Origin: Acorus gramineus
Taxonomy: Eukaryota; Streptophyta; Magnoliopsida; Acorales; Acoraceae
Reading direction: 5' to 3'
Length of the DNA: 64,000 nt
NCBI GenBank assembly: GCA_030737835.1
Contig: CM060854.1
Span: forward strand, 8,566,860 to 8,630,859
The notes under the pieces were generated by a model. The model searched no databases and was not told the DNA's origin. It worked only from the letters and a program-made list of their open reading frames with translations. Shown here in pieces: positions 12,464 to 23,249 of this stretch (its first letter is position 1; each line of letters opens with the position of its first letter). Both the position numbers and the translations under genes were made by a program.

Positions 12464-14170
12464 ACTATAAATCCACATATCGTGTGGCAGAGAAAATAAA
12501 TATTTCACATTATTATACATTGTGTTCAGACCCACCCACTAGTATACGTCGACTCTGCATTGAATTCTTCAGAAGTTTCCTTCAATTCTCACGTGGAAAT
12601 AATGGGATACATTCTCTCGAGTTGATAAGCTCAAAAAATTATTAAACAAACAAAATTTCTTCTGAATTGGACAAAATGAACACGCCTTTGACAGTTGATC
12701 ACTGCATACAATATTTATGCATGCAGTCATAAAAGACCCTCTATATTTTAGTCATGCTTTTCTAAATAAGCATATAATGAGCTCACCCTATGCATACTAA
12801 TAGAGGCAATGTTGAAGAAGCAATCAGTCATGGACTAAATTATTAGAGAACTCTATTTTTTGTTATTCAATTATGTTTTGATTTAAAAGACCTAAGCTCA
12901 TTGTTGTTAAGGGATTATACATGTACATTATCCATATATACTTGGGGATGCACGCATGTTCATTACATGTACTCTGTTTAATTATAGGGAATTTATAAGA
13001 TCAGGCTAATATTTCAACAAAATGTTAGTTTGATATTATTTATTGACCACATAGTATATATATTGATATTTAAGTATATATAAGTCTTGAAGTGTAGCAA
13101 ATCATAATAAAATCAATGTATGCGTGCACGTGAAGTAAGGAGAAAAAGGGCGTTGCTGGAATCAATCATATTATAATTTTAACTCTAATTTTCTTTCCCA
13201 AAACTATATATAATTATTTGAAGAATGTTGTTGCACACAATTCGTGTGGACAATCCCATGAACAATCTATATATTTCTATAACAATCCAATGAGATATAT
13301 ATACTTCCTTAAATGAGATATTAATCTTGTTAATTTTTTTAATTATTTTTATATTTGTTAAAAATATGTCTATTGAATTCAAAATAGAATAATATATATA
13401 CTTTTTTTCATCAAAACATATATCTAACTATTAGACGAGGTTTATTATTAAAATTAAAACATGTGTAGGCGATTTTAATATTAATTAGGATTTATAACGT
13501 TATTAAAGATAAAATAAACACTAATATGAGCAGATGGAAATTAAATAATATTAATTTTGTGGTCTAGTCTTCTAGATAATGAACATATATAGTCCCCAAT
13601 TTTAAGGCAACGTCCTAAAATATGAAGATTAGCTATGCATGGACACTCTTCAAATAAAATAAAGATAAAATTTAAATAAAATGAGAAAAAACTTGAGATG
13701 CCCATTGATCTGATCCAGAGGTCCCCCCTTCTTGTGTTACCTAGCTAGCCAGTTAGGCCTAATTTAAACAAGGACGTTTTTTTGTTGGTTTATATATATA
13801 TATATTGATAGATTTATGAATTCGGGGTGCGCCAACAATACATACCCATTGTTTTTTGAAAAAAAAAATCCACTGTTTTTGACTCACAAATAAAATATGA
13901 TTGAATAAAAAAAATTAAATATGGGTTCTCATCCGACGCAGGATTTGAAAATAAAAAATGATATGTCTAACCTTAGGCGTAGTCTAATCCATGGCTCACT
14001 TTTTTTTTTTTTTTGTAACACACTCGTTTATTAAAATATATATTATTATAAAAAATAAAATATACATCGAGATATTAGTGCATCTTTTCTTTAAAAAAAA
14101 TTCATATATTTGATATTAGTATTAATATATACTAGTATACACTGTGATAATGTCGTGTATAAGCTTCAAC
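12464..14170. other. Gene-free spacer with dispersed-repeat traces
   Basis: AT-rich. The part at about 13280-13395 resembles 1365-1475 (CCAATGAGATATATATAC, AAATGAGATATTAATCTTG), which points to an old dispersed repeat. Short TA runs occur at 13793-13806. No coding signal. Confidence 0.45.
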
Positions 14171-14692
14171 CCCCCGTATAGCGTGAGAAATAAGCTCAGA
14201 ATAAGGAAGAATACATGAGGATAGTAAAAAAAAAATTGTTTGTTTTGACAGAATAAACTCCGATAGTTATGCCTGGATAAGTTAGGATAAGGCCTGATAA
14301 CTATTCTAGGGAAATGTTGGAATTACTTATCAGGTCTTATCTATGCCAATAGATAAAAATACTCTTCCCTGTCATTTTAAAAAATTTATCTCACCTAATA
14401 GTCTCACACAGATTTCAAAAACTGTCACATCTATCACATCAATCGTACATTTCTCACACTATTCTCAAGGGTATAGTTGTCATTTAAAAAGTCATAAACT
14501 TTTATTCATCTCTTATCAACCATTTATCATCACTTTATCCAAGATAAATAAAAAAAAAATCATTTTTACGTTTTCTAATGAGAATAATAGAAAATATAAC
14601 CAAACAAAAAATTGCTTATTCAGTCTGAATTATTATCTATCATAATATAACTATTAGAAATGAATATCCCAATATCACACCCTATACAGAAG
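14171..14692. mobile_element. MITE, inverted copy of the 4.6 and 47.8 kb family
   Basis: Left end CCCCCGTATAGCGTGAG and right end the complement of CCTTCTGTATAGGGTGTG form imperfect inverted termini. The body is the reverse complement of the copies at 4581-5109 and 47791-48311 (for example AATGAGAATAATAGAAA against GTTATTCTCATTGG). Non-coding. Confidence 0.65.
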
Positions 14693-14741
14693 GCGAGTGC
14701 ACCATTTATAAGTTACCAGGTAAGACTGCAAAATTGGAATC

Positions 14742-14753
14742 GCTCGGATACCA
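14742..14753 (-). other. Primer-binding site of a Copia-type retrotransposon
   Basis: On the minus strand this reads TGGTATCCGAGC, one base from TGGTATCAGAGC, the site complementary to initiator methionine tRNA used by most plant Copia elements. It lies 2 bp after the LTR end at 14756, the expected spacing. Confidence 0.75.
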
Positions 14754-14755
14754 GT

Positions 14756-15290
14756 TGTCGTGGAATAAACCTTAGAACGAATCTATGTGATGACAAATCT
14801 ACAAGAATTAATGAATACAGTATTACGATTTCGGATCTTGGGATGCAATCAATCAAAAGAGATAAATTAGCAAATCGAAGCAAAGACACAAAAAATTTAC
14901 GTGGTTCGGCAAATCTTGCCTACGTCCACGGAGCACACCAGAGATCAATCCACTATCAATGAGAAGTTTTTACAATGGTCACACCGAAGATAAAAACCCT
15001 AAAGCCTAATGAAAAATATGAGATGTCCTTTTATACTGACATTTCATTAAGGACAAAAAAATCAATACACGAAAGACCCCTCCAACCCTGCGTAACGTCA
15101 ACAATCCTCTGCGCACATCATCAGACTCTACAGTATATAACATTCGGGCACTCAACCTTGATAAAAGTGATTGGAGTACTCCTACAAGATAATGTCAAAT
15201 CAAGTGATTATTTTCATTATCTCAGCATGTCTGTCTCTTACAGGATATTCCACATTTAAATAAAAATCTGAGCATCTACAATCTTCCACA
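14756..15290 (-). mobile_element. Copia LTR (minus strand) of a truncated element
   Basis: Read on the minus strand the LTR starts TGTGGAAGATTGTAGATG (15290) and ends TTCCACGACA (14756), then the primer-binding site. It carries the TTTACGTGGTTCGGCAAATC block common in plant Copia LTRs. Only about 50 bp of internal sequence remain before a MITE begins at 14692, so the gag-pol body and second LTR are gone. Open frames across this region are fortuitous. Confidence 0.78.
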
Positions 15291-15485
15291 AAAAGGATTT
15301 ATTATATATCATCATATAAAAAAATGTATCTAAATGCATGTAAAATTTATGGGTAAATGTCCGCATGCATTCCAACCCTGTAACTTCTATTGGAATAAAA
15401 TCGGGATAGCATTTGTTTATCATTTTTTAAAAATTTATGGGTAAATGTTATTCATCTCACTCCTATATATAATTTATGGCTTCTA

Positions 15486-16050
15486 AGACCATCTCCAGTC
15501 CTTACTTCAACCTATATCCAAATTTTACTTAAAATTTGAGTAAAAACTTGATTTGATATGATGTGTCTCCATCCATCATTTTGTGTTTTACTCAAGTTTT
15601 TAAAAAAATTCACATTTTATTCTAGTTATTTTCTATAAACATTTTCAAAGTCTTTTTCCCCAAACATTTTTACTAATAATTTTTTTTCCTTTAGATATTT
15701 AAATTTAAAAATTATTATCATCCAATTTTTTGGAAAAAAAGTAAAAGTAATTTTTTTATTGGAGTAAAAATAAGAAGTTAATGAAAATTTTGGGGGTGGG
15801 AAGGAATCTAATATAATTCAATTAAATGTGAAGTTGAATGGAAAAAAAATGTCATATTAGAAGAAAATATGGAGATAAAGGAAAAAAAAATGTTTAAAAT
15901 TTGAGTAAAAATTTGAGTCTCCTTGATTTGGGTAAAGATTTGAGTAAAAACTTGATTTAGTATGAGTAAATGGTTGGGGAGGATTCTGTGTGACTTTTAC
16001 TCAAACTTAAATGTAAATAATTGTTTAAATATAGGATTGGAGATGCTCTA
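15486..16050. mobile_element. MITE with GAGCATCTCCA-type termini
   Basis: Left end AGACCATCTCCAGTCC and right end GGATTGGAGATGCTCT are inverted repeats of the common plant AGAGCATCTCCAA type. The motif GAGTAAAAACTTGATTT occurs near both ends. Non-coding, about 565 bp. I could not fix a target duplication or superfamily. Confidence 0.7.
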
Positions 16051-16840
16051 ATAAAGAAGAGCTGTACCAACTGGGGCTAAGTGGTTGGGAGAACTATGTG
16101 ATAAATAAATGTAGTTGAGGGCCAGTGACTCATTGGTATCATTCATGCACTATGATCCTTTTCAGTGTGTTTTGTAGTGAAGCATTGTGAGGTTACACTA
16201 TCTGTTTGTCACCCGGTGAGGTAGCCTATTCCACACATAAACAACATGTTTTTATATATTAAAAATATTTTTTTTTAATTTTTACTAATTAAACTACCTC
16301 TTTGTATTAACATGAGTGTTCCCTTTTTAATGTCCTATTTGGATAGAGGAATTTGATATTTTGAAAAACATATATCTATATCAGTAAGATGAGTTATTAT
16401 TTCTATTTAGATGCAATTTTAATTATTTTAATTGAAAACGTAATAATGATGTTTTTGTTGTTTAATTGAACATGGATAAGTTGTTGATGAAAAATAAATA
16501 ACATTTGTGAATGATTATTTTATAAAAAGATCAGAAATGATTTAAACATGTGGGTCTCCTATTTGTAAAATCTGAAAATGTGATTTTTATTTTTCATATT
16601 TTTATTCAATTTTTATTATTTTATTTGTTTTAATTTTATGTTTTTAAACATACATATTTTTATGCTTTTATTTTGTTTGCTATTTTCGTTCTTTCGATAT
16701 ACTATGGGTAAAGTGAGTTGTGTAAAATATATAAAACAAATTATTTATAAATTTTGTGATAATAGCCATAACATTCTTTTTTGTCAAGAATAAGGGTTCA
16801 TTTGCCAAGTTAGCTTGGGCTCTATCTCTTTAGAATCATC
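16051..16840. other. Gene-free spacer
   Basis: AT-rich with no coding signal or recognised transposon ends. Confidence 0.45.
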
Positions 16841-16843
16841 TTA

Positions 16844-17310
16844 GCCCTCGGTTGGATAATGGGTTAAGTTCGGATAAGGGTGGTATAAAAATGGATAGAG
16901 AAAATAACTGTTTGTTTGTAGAGTATAACTTGGTATTACTAAGTCAGTTTAAACGAGTATAAGAGAGTATAACAATTCTAAGTAACTCCTAGGATAAGCT
17001 ATACTCAGTTTATCTATTCTCATGGGCTCACATGTCAAATCAACTTTTTAAACTTTATCACATCAAATCATTTATCAACACCTCTTATACATCAAAGGGC
17101 GCCGCTCCACATGTCAAATCAATTTTTTTACACTTTATTTATATTTTATTCTTTATTAACCAAACAACTCAACCTTTATTCTTATGTTTTTCAATAAGAA
17201 TAATAAAAAAACATAACCAAACAGAAAATCTCTTATTCCTGTAAAATTGTTATCTATACTAGTATAGTTATCTATCTAGAATAACTCAATTCTTCAATCA
17301 AAACAGGGGG
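16844..17310. mobile_element. PIF/Harbinger-type MITE with TTA duplication
   Basis: Starts GCCCTCGGTTGGATAATGG, ends ATCAAAACAGGGGG, and is flanked on both sides by TTA (16841-16843 and 17311-17313). Both features fit Tourist/PIF MITEs. The interior shares the CTTATTCT...AAAAACATAACCAAAC stretch found in MITEs at 43.6, 49.3 and 54.0 kb. Non-coding. Confidence 0.72.
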
Positions 17311-17313
17311 TTA

Positions 17314-17882
17314 GTGTCGACCTATAAATGTCATCAAAATTCATTAGTTTTTGTAATGAGACATCTACCTATGTTCCAGTTCATATACCTACATGTATAT
17401 ATTAGATATATAAACATTGTCTAAAGAAAGATAATGAGTTCTAGAAATGAGGTGTGCTATTTTTCAATAAGAACTCTCATATAGGTACAGTACAGGTCCC
17501 CATAAAACAACAATTTTTGTATGCCATCCTGCTAAATTATTTTGGTTAATTATATTAATGTTCGCAATCAATAAAATCTTGTGCAGGTACTCCTTAATAA
17601 ACAGAAAATTATTAAGTATAAACATGTATGTATTGATTGATTTTGTCCGAGTAAAATGACAGTGATGACATCTTTTTGAAATCTTTGTTAAACTTTATAT
17701 TTCAATTTTTTAAAAAATAAAAATTACATATAGTTAGATGTATATATAACTTATAATACTCAACATGTAATTTTATTAACCAATAGTGTGTATTTAATTT
17801 AAAAACTTGGCACATACACTCTAATAATTAACATCTATTTGTTATTTTTTAACAAAATATTTTATGTATATAATTTAAGAGC
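17314..17882. other. Gene-free spacer
   Basis: AT-rich; nothing recognised. Confidence 0.45.
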
Positions 17883-17968
17883 GCGTATACTTTCATGCAC
17901 TACAAGAAAAAGAGCTTTTATCGATGGTCAAAGCCGTCGCTAAAAGAAAAAGAGCGTATACTTTCATG
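17883..17968 (+). mobile_element. CACTA transposon terminal fragment between 15-bp direct repeats
   Basis: CACTACAAGAAAAAGAGC at 17898 is the canonical terminus of plant CACTA (En/Spm) elements, followed by TCGATGGTCAAAGCCGTCGC, a CACTA-like subterminal pattern. Only about 50 bp are present. The fragment is bracketed by direct repeats GCGTATACTTTCATG at 17883-17897 and 17954-17968, longer than the 3-bp duplication of this superfamily. Confidence 0.7.
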
Positions 17969-19208
17969 CGTATATGGACGTTGTTGCACACGATTCTTTT
18001 TGTAGCCCCACATAAATTACAGTATCCATCATGTGATTTTTTTTTACTTATAGAATAAATAACGAATATAAAATTCATTGAAATGCATGGCTTATTTAAT
18101 AAAATATATATATAGATAAACATATTAAAAGTATATATATATATATATATAAACTTGCAAGAAATACACATGATGTAGCAATCTGGGCTCTACATAACAT
18201 TATTATACTTTATTATTAATTAACATGCCTCAAATACTTACCTTACCTCATGAAACTCCCTTCAATTACAAAAGCATAAATTAGTGACAGTTTTGTTAGC
18301 AGGTTTTGATTTTTTTAACACATGTTTCCTGTAAAGAAACATCCAAATATGTAAAATTATATATTTTAATGAATTGTATATAACTATTTATGTAAAAAAC
18401 ATTAAAAACTACTTACAATTTGTTAGAAAATGAGATTATGCATGTATATAACGAAATCTAACATCCCAAAACTTGCATTAAGTAACTCCAAAAATAATAT
18501 TAAAAAAATAATATATCTAACCTTGTGTGCCATCCCATATATAATCTTCAAATGTTTTGATTGTTTATTAAATTACGTCATTTAATAAAATACATATTAT
18601 TATAAAAAAAATAACTTATATATCTAGATAAATCTACAAATATTTTTCATAATAAAATAAAAAATTAATTTTTCACACATTGTATTAGTAAAAATATATA
18701 TTACATTATAACAATTTACACTCAATTAATGGAGCGTATAAGCGACAGGCCATGCTGGGCCATATGGATGTAATAACACCTAAAGTTATATTAATTTTAA
18801 AATAAAAAAATCAAATCAACATTAATTCATCAGACAAATATTATCCAAAAGTCCTCTCCAGAAAACACACACGACATTGATTATTATTATCTCCTTGATC
18901 AAGATAGAGAGAGAGAAATTCATGGATAATATTATAATATATGCATCCCATAATTTGGACCAAGGAAATCCCAAAATATAGAAAAAAAATTGATGCATCA
19001 GGCCTGTGTACCGTCCCATGCATGGCCCCCAATGGTATTGATTGTTTATTAAATTATGTCGCCTAGTAAAATACATACAATTACAATTAAAAAAACGTAT
19101 ATGTTTAGATAAATTTGTACATAATTTTTTCAAAAAAATAAATAATTATGTTTTTTACACATTATATTAGTAAAATATATACTACATTAAGAAAATACAC
19201 ACTCTAAT

Positions 19209-19272
19209 ACTGAAGCGTATATGTAACTGGGGTAGATGGAACTGAAGCGTACATGTGACTGGGGTAGATGAA
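19209..19272. repeat. 32-bp tandem repeat, two units
   Basis: ACTGAAGCGTATATGTAACT and ACTGAAGCGTACATGTGACT start 32 bp apart (19209 and 19241), each followed by GGGGTAGATG. It lies inside the second copy of the larger tandem duplication. Confidence 0.8.
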
Positions 19273-19407
19273 AAACTACAAAATATAATAATTTAAAAAA
19301 AAGGGTCAAATCAACATTAATTTATCAGACAATAATATCCAAAAGTCCTCTCCAGAAAACACACACACCATTGATTATTATTATTATTTACTTGATATAT
19401 ATATAAA

Positions 19408-19436
19408 AATAGAGAGAGAGAGAGAGAGAGAGAGAG
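19408..19436. repeat. (AG)n microsatellite
   Basis: An uninterrupted AG run of roughly 13 units about 100 bp upstream of the IQM TATA box. The equivalent position in the first tandem copy (18907-18915) has only a short run. Confidence 0.85.
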
Positions 19437-19532
19437 TTTCATGGAAGCAGCAGCAGCAACAACTGGAAAAAATAAACATCCAATATTTTAAAAGTCCCAA
19501 ACCTTTCCCAACCTCTCATCTTTGACTCTCTG

Positions 19533-19540
19533 TATATAAA
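19533..19540 (+). promoter_or_regulatory. TATA box of the IQM gene
   Basis: TATATAAA stands about 25-35 bp before a plausible transcript start near 19565 and ahead of a long 5'UTR. A W-box-like TTTGACTC lies just upstream at about 19521. Placement is inferred from sequence only. Confidence 0.6.
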
Positions 19541-19920
19541 GACATGCCACGGTAAGAGACAAAGTTGAGTCAGAACATAATCTTGAAATTTTTATTTACA
19601 GAGGTTCCCAACAAATCAAAGGTCCAAAGTCTCGTGTTTGTGGGGTACACTTTTTCTCTCCTTCTTCTCTGACAGATTTTTTTTTTCTATTTTTTTCCAA
19701 TTCAAAGCACCAAAGTTTGATTTCCAAAGCCTTCCACAAAGGACTGCCGTGTCTTTCCAAACGGTTTCGTTTTTGAAGGTCCAGAGAGTGACCCACTTTG
19801 CCCTTTTGGAAGGGGTGGGTGTATATATATAACAGGAGTTTGTTCTGAAGTGCATCAATCGGAGTTGTTAAGATTTCATTCATTTATTTTTTGAAGATCA
19901 AGTGTTGTTTGGAATTGAAG

Positions 19921-20636
19921 GTAATTTGGGTTTGAATCTTTTTATGTTTGTTCTGATTGTTGGGTAGTCTTTTTCTTTTGTTTTGCTTATTGGGTTTTGG
20001 TTATTGAGTCCTTATGTGACATGGTTTTTGCATTTCTCTTCTGATTTTCTGATTGGAACTGTGTTTTTTTTTGTCACTTTTGGGACGTGGGTTTTCATAT
20101 TTGATCACTTCCTTATTTAAAGTTCATTGTTTGGTCATTCTTGTATTGCATCTGTACTGAGGATCTATTTTGGCTAAAACGATATTGCGAAATTGAGGAG
20201 AAATATTTCATTGATATCATGTATTACAATCATAAAAGAAGGGGAAAAAAAAAACAGGTCCGATTGATAAAAAAAAAAGGGTGATTTTTAATCTCTACAT
20301 TCAGATATAATGAAGTTTGAATCATATTAAAGAAAAAGGAATCATTTTTTGAATGGGGATTTGGCAAATGAAACATGGTCACCAACTCTCATTTTCAATA
20401 GTTAAACCCATCATATTTGTTGAAATTGACATACCAGCTGCCACAATTTGACCAATCTAATTTTCTATCTTGATAAACCTTCAAAATATCTGATTTTTTT
20501 TTTTTTTGGCTCAACTTGTTTTCATAGACACAACTTACCATGTTCAAACCATACTTACTGGTACTTACTTTAAAATCTATCAATATCATTCATGTTCATG
20601 TTCTGAAATATCTGATTTGGATGTTTGGTTTGTCAG
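19921..20636 (+). other. 5'UTR intron of the IQM gene
   Basis: A donor (AATTGAAG/GTAATTTGG) and acceptor (GGTTTGTCAG/AGAATATC) bound a 716-bp T-rich segment between the presumed first non-coding exon (about 19565-19920) and the exon that carries the start codon. T-richness and consensus borders support it. The upstream ATG at 20625 would fall inside this intron, which favours ATG 20679 as the start. Confidence 0.65.
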
Positions 20637-20678
20637 AGAATATCAAGAAACATAATACCCAATCTTTCAGTTTTGGCG

Positions 20679-22983
20679 ATGACATTGAGATCAAATAGTT
20701 TCAAGAAAGATGAACCACAGACACCCGTTGCATCCGGTCAACCGGTCCTCAAGGAGTCACTAAGCTTTAAGAATTGGGAACCTCAAAATGTCATGCTCGA
20801 TATCGTTCCAAGGTTTAAGAGTAAAGAATGCGGAAACAAAGAGAATTCAGGAGCCATGTCTCCCAACACTGCCAACTTTGACATGATGATTAATAAGAAG
20901 CCGGAGATACGTCTCTCCAAGTTAACTTCACCAAGGCCTCCATTGAGTCCTTCACCAAGGCCTCCATTGAGTCCTCTTGATGAGGCTGCGGTGAAGGTAC
21001 AAAAAGTGTACAAGAGTTATCGTACTCGAAGAAACCTTGCAGATTGTGCAGTTGTTGTTGAGGAGCTATGGTATGTTACATAAGCTCTCTTCATGTTTGT
21101 TGCTCTGATTCTTTCGAATAGCATTTGATTAATGATTGTTAGTATCAATTATAGGTGGAAGGCATTAGACTCTGCATCTCTCAAGCTGAGTTCATATTAC
21201 GACATCGAAAAGCCTGAGACCGCGGTTCAACGATGGGCACGAGCTAGGACAAGAGTTGCCAGGGTATCATATTACGAAAATACTAATATTAATTTATTGT
21301 TATGATTCCACCTTAGGTACAGAATTGATATCTCAAGATTGGTTTTTCAGGTTGGGAAGGGATTGTCGAAGGATGACAAGGCTCAAAAGCTCGCACTTCA
21401 GCATTGGCTCGAAGCTGTATGTGATCTTACCTTTACATATTGATTTAGTGCCAATTTTTCAAGAACCATCAGAGTATACTCATATTGAATGCGTGTTTTC
21501 AGATTGATCCCCGTCACAGATACGGACACAACCTCCATTTATACTATGATATCTGGTTCGATAGCGAGAGCACCCAGCCTTTCTTCTACTGGTACTGCAA
21601 CTTAGTAATCTTAGTCTTTCATATCAGATACAGACCATTTATTGTTTGGGGGTCTGAAATTTCTCTGTTTCTTGAAGGTTGGATGTGGGTGATGGCAAAG
21701 AAATAAGTCTCGAGAAGGTTCCACGATGCGTTCTACAGAAACAGTGCATCAAATACCTTGGTCCGGTATGCATTTCTAAAAACAACACCTTTGATATGTT
21801 GTTCATGCCAAGCCAGACATGTCTGATGTATCACTCTTACATCTCTACAGAAAGAGAGGGAGGAATATGAAGTCATAGTGGAGGATCGAAAGCTTGTTTA
21901 CAAACAAACCAATGCATTTGTGGACACTGTTGAAGGTTCCAAGTGGATCTTTGTTTTAAGCACCACGAGATCACTATATGTGGGAAAGGTGAGCATCCGC
22001 ATCACTCGAATAATTTTGTAATCATTTGTTAGATTTCCTGTATTGTTTGGTCGCTAAGGGAGTTTTTTGGTTCTCTTGATCACAGAAAATAAAGGGAAAG
22101 TTTCAGCATTCGAGTTTTCTCGCCGGAGGAGCTACCACATCTGCTGGAAGATTGGTTGCGAAAGATGGAGTTCTTAAGGTATAAAAAAACTTGTTATAAC
22201 TTAAGAGCTTATTATTTATTTCATGAAGAACATGGTTTTGAATGCATTTTTCTTATGGTGTAGGCTATTTGGCCATATAGTGGTCACTACTTGCCGACAG
22301 AAGAAAATTTTAAGGAGTTTGTTAGCTTTCTTGAGGAACACAAGGTTGACATGACCAATGTAAAGGTAATTATCATTGTTCATCTTTGCTTATTTTCAGT
22401 CAAGTATGATCTATTGTTCATGACATAGAATATGATATTCTTCTTCACCCATATGCAACTACATGAAACATAGGATTTCAGATGATCAGTTTTAAATTCA
22501 GAGAGGACCTAAATTTGATAGAAACCACTAAATGAAAGGATGACTGACATTCACTATTTCGATGCACAGAGGTGTTCAACGGACGAAGATGATGGCCCGT
22601 CGTACAAAACCACCAAAACTCTGCCCAACGAGTTGGAAGTTGAAATCCAACAACCAATCAACCAAACCGAGGAAGCGAGCAAGCCCGAACCTCCGCCTGC
22701 CCCAGCCTTCAATATAAGCAGGCATCTCTCATGCAAGTGGAACACCGGAACAGGCGCCCGTATCGGGTGTGTAAGAGACTACCCCACAGAGCTCCAATGC
22801 AGGGCGCTCGAGCAAGTCAATCTATCGCCTAGGGTGAATCCTTCGCCTGTTGGTTCAAGGATGCCGATCCCATCTCCGCGTCCGAGTCCCGGGGTCAGGC
22901 TCTCACCCAGGCTTCAGTACATGGGGATCCCAAGCCCCAGAGTCTCACTCAACCTCCCCAACATCAAGAAGATCAAATCTTGA
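20679..22983 (+). CDS. IQM: IQM-family calmodulin-binding protein (spliced, 9 coding exons)
   Basis: Plant-specific IQ-motif protein of the IQM family, whose members bind calmodulin without needing calcium. Arabidopsis members are linked to stomatal movement and ABA or jasmonate responses. Coding exons: 20679-21070, 21155-21263, 21351-21416, 21503-21591, 21678-21765, 21851-21988, 22086-22178, 22264-22365, 22570-22983. All introns are GT-AG and all phases join, giving 496 residues, close to the family size. Features: Ser/Pro-rich N-terminus with a duplicated SPRPPLSP (residues about 84-99); IQ motif [12 protein letters not shown] (107-118); conserved core from EELWWKALD (128 on) through [37 protein letters not shown] and [14 protein letters not shown]-terminal SCKW and IGCVRDYP block (413-431); then SPR repeats ending KKIKS. 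The acidic insert of IQM1 is absent, so it looks nearer the IQM4-type branch. No breaks seen; likely functional. A polyadenylation-like AATAAT lies near 23188. Confidence 0.95.
20927..20975 (+). repeat. 24-bp in-frame tandem duplication in IQM exon
   Basis: TTCACCAAGGCCTCCATTGA followed by GTCC is present twice in tandem with no differences. It encodes a doubled SPRPPLSP just before the IQ motif. Perfect identity suggests a recent slippage event or a variable coding repeat. Confidence 0.85.
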
Positions 22984-23249
22984 ATTGTGACACCTTCACA
23001 AGCATTGGGTGTTGCTTAACAGGATTCTAAGATAAAAAAAAAGATCATAAATGCCAATTCTTTTTTTTGTTTGTTTGATATTCTTGTAACTTGTAGGTGA
23101 TTTTTTTTTTAGGGGAATTCATTTTTTTATTTTTATTTTGTATAACCCATTCTTTTATTTTGTTGTGAAGAGTGATTCTTTTAATTGAATAATATCTTCA
23201 TTCATTCAGATTATGTCTTTTGTTGCCAGTGTTCAGGATAGGATCCAAA

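Larger units (their letters stand above)
18520..19443. repeat. Tandem duplication of about 480 bp upstream of the IQM gene
   Basis: Two diverged direct copies, about 18520-18924 and 19003-19443. Shared landmarks in order are TTGATTGTTTATTAAATTA, ACACATT.TATTAGTAAAA, AAATCAACATTAATT, TCCAAAAGTCCTCTCCAG, AAACACACAC and an AGAGAGAG run followed by TTCATGG. The second copy ends about 90 bp before the IQM TATA box, so the duplication sits in the likely upstream regulatory region. Confidence 0.75.

Noticed and set aside
14660..15259. Two adjacent frames of 94-100 codons
   Set aside because: They coincide with a minus-strand Copia LTR and its primer-binding site, which explains the sequence.
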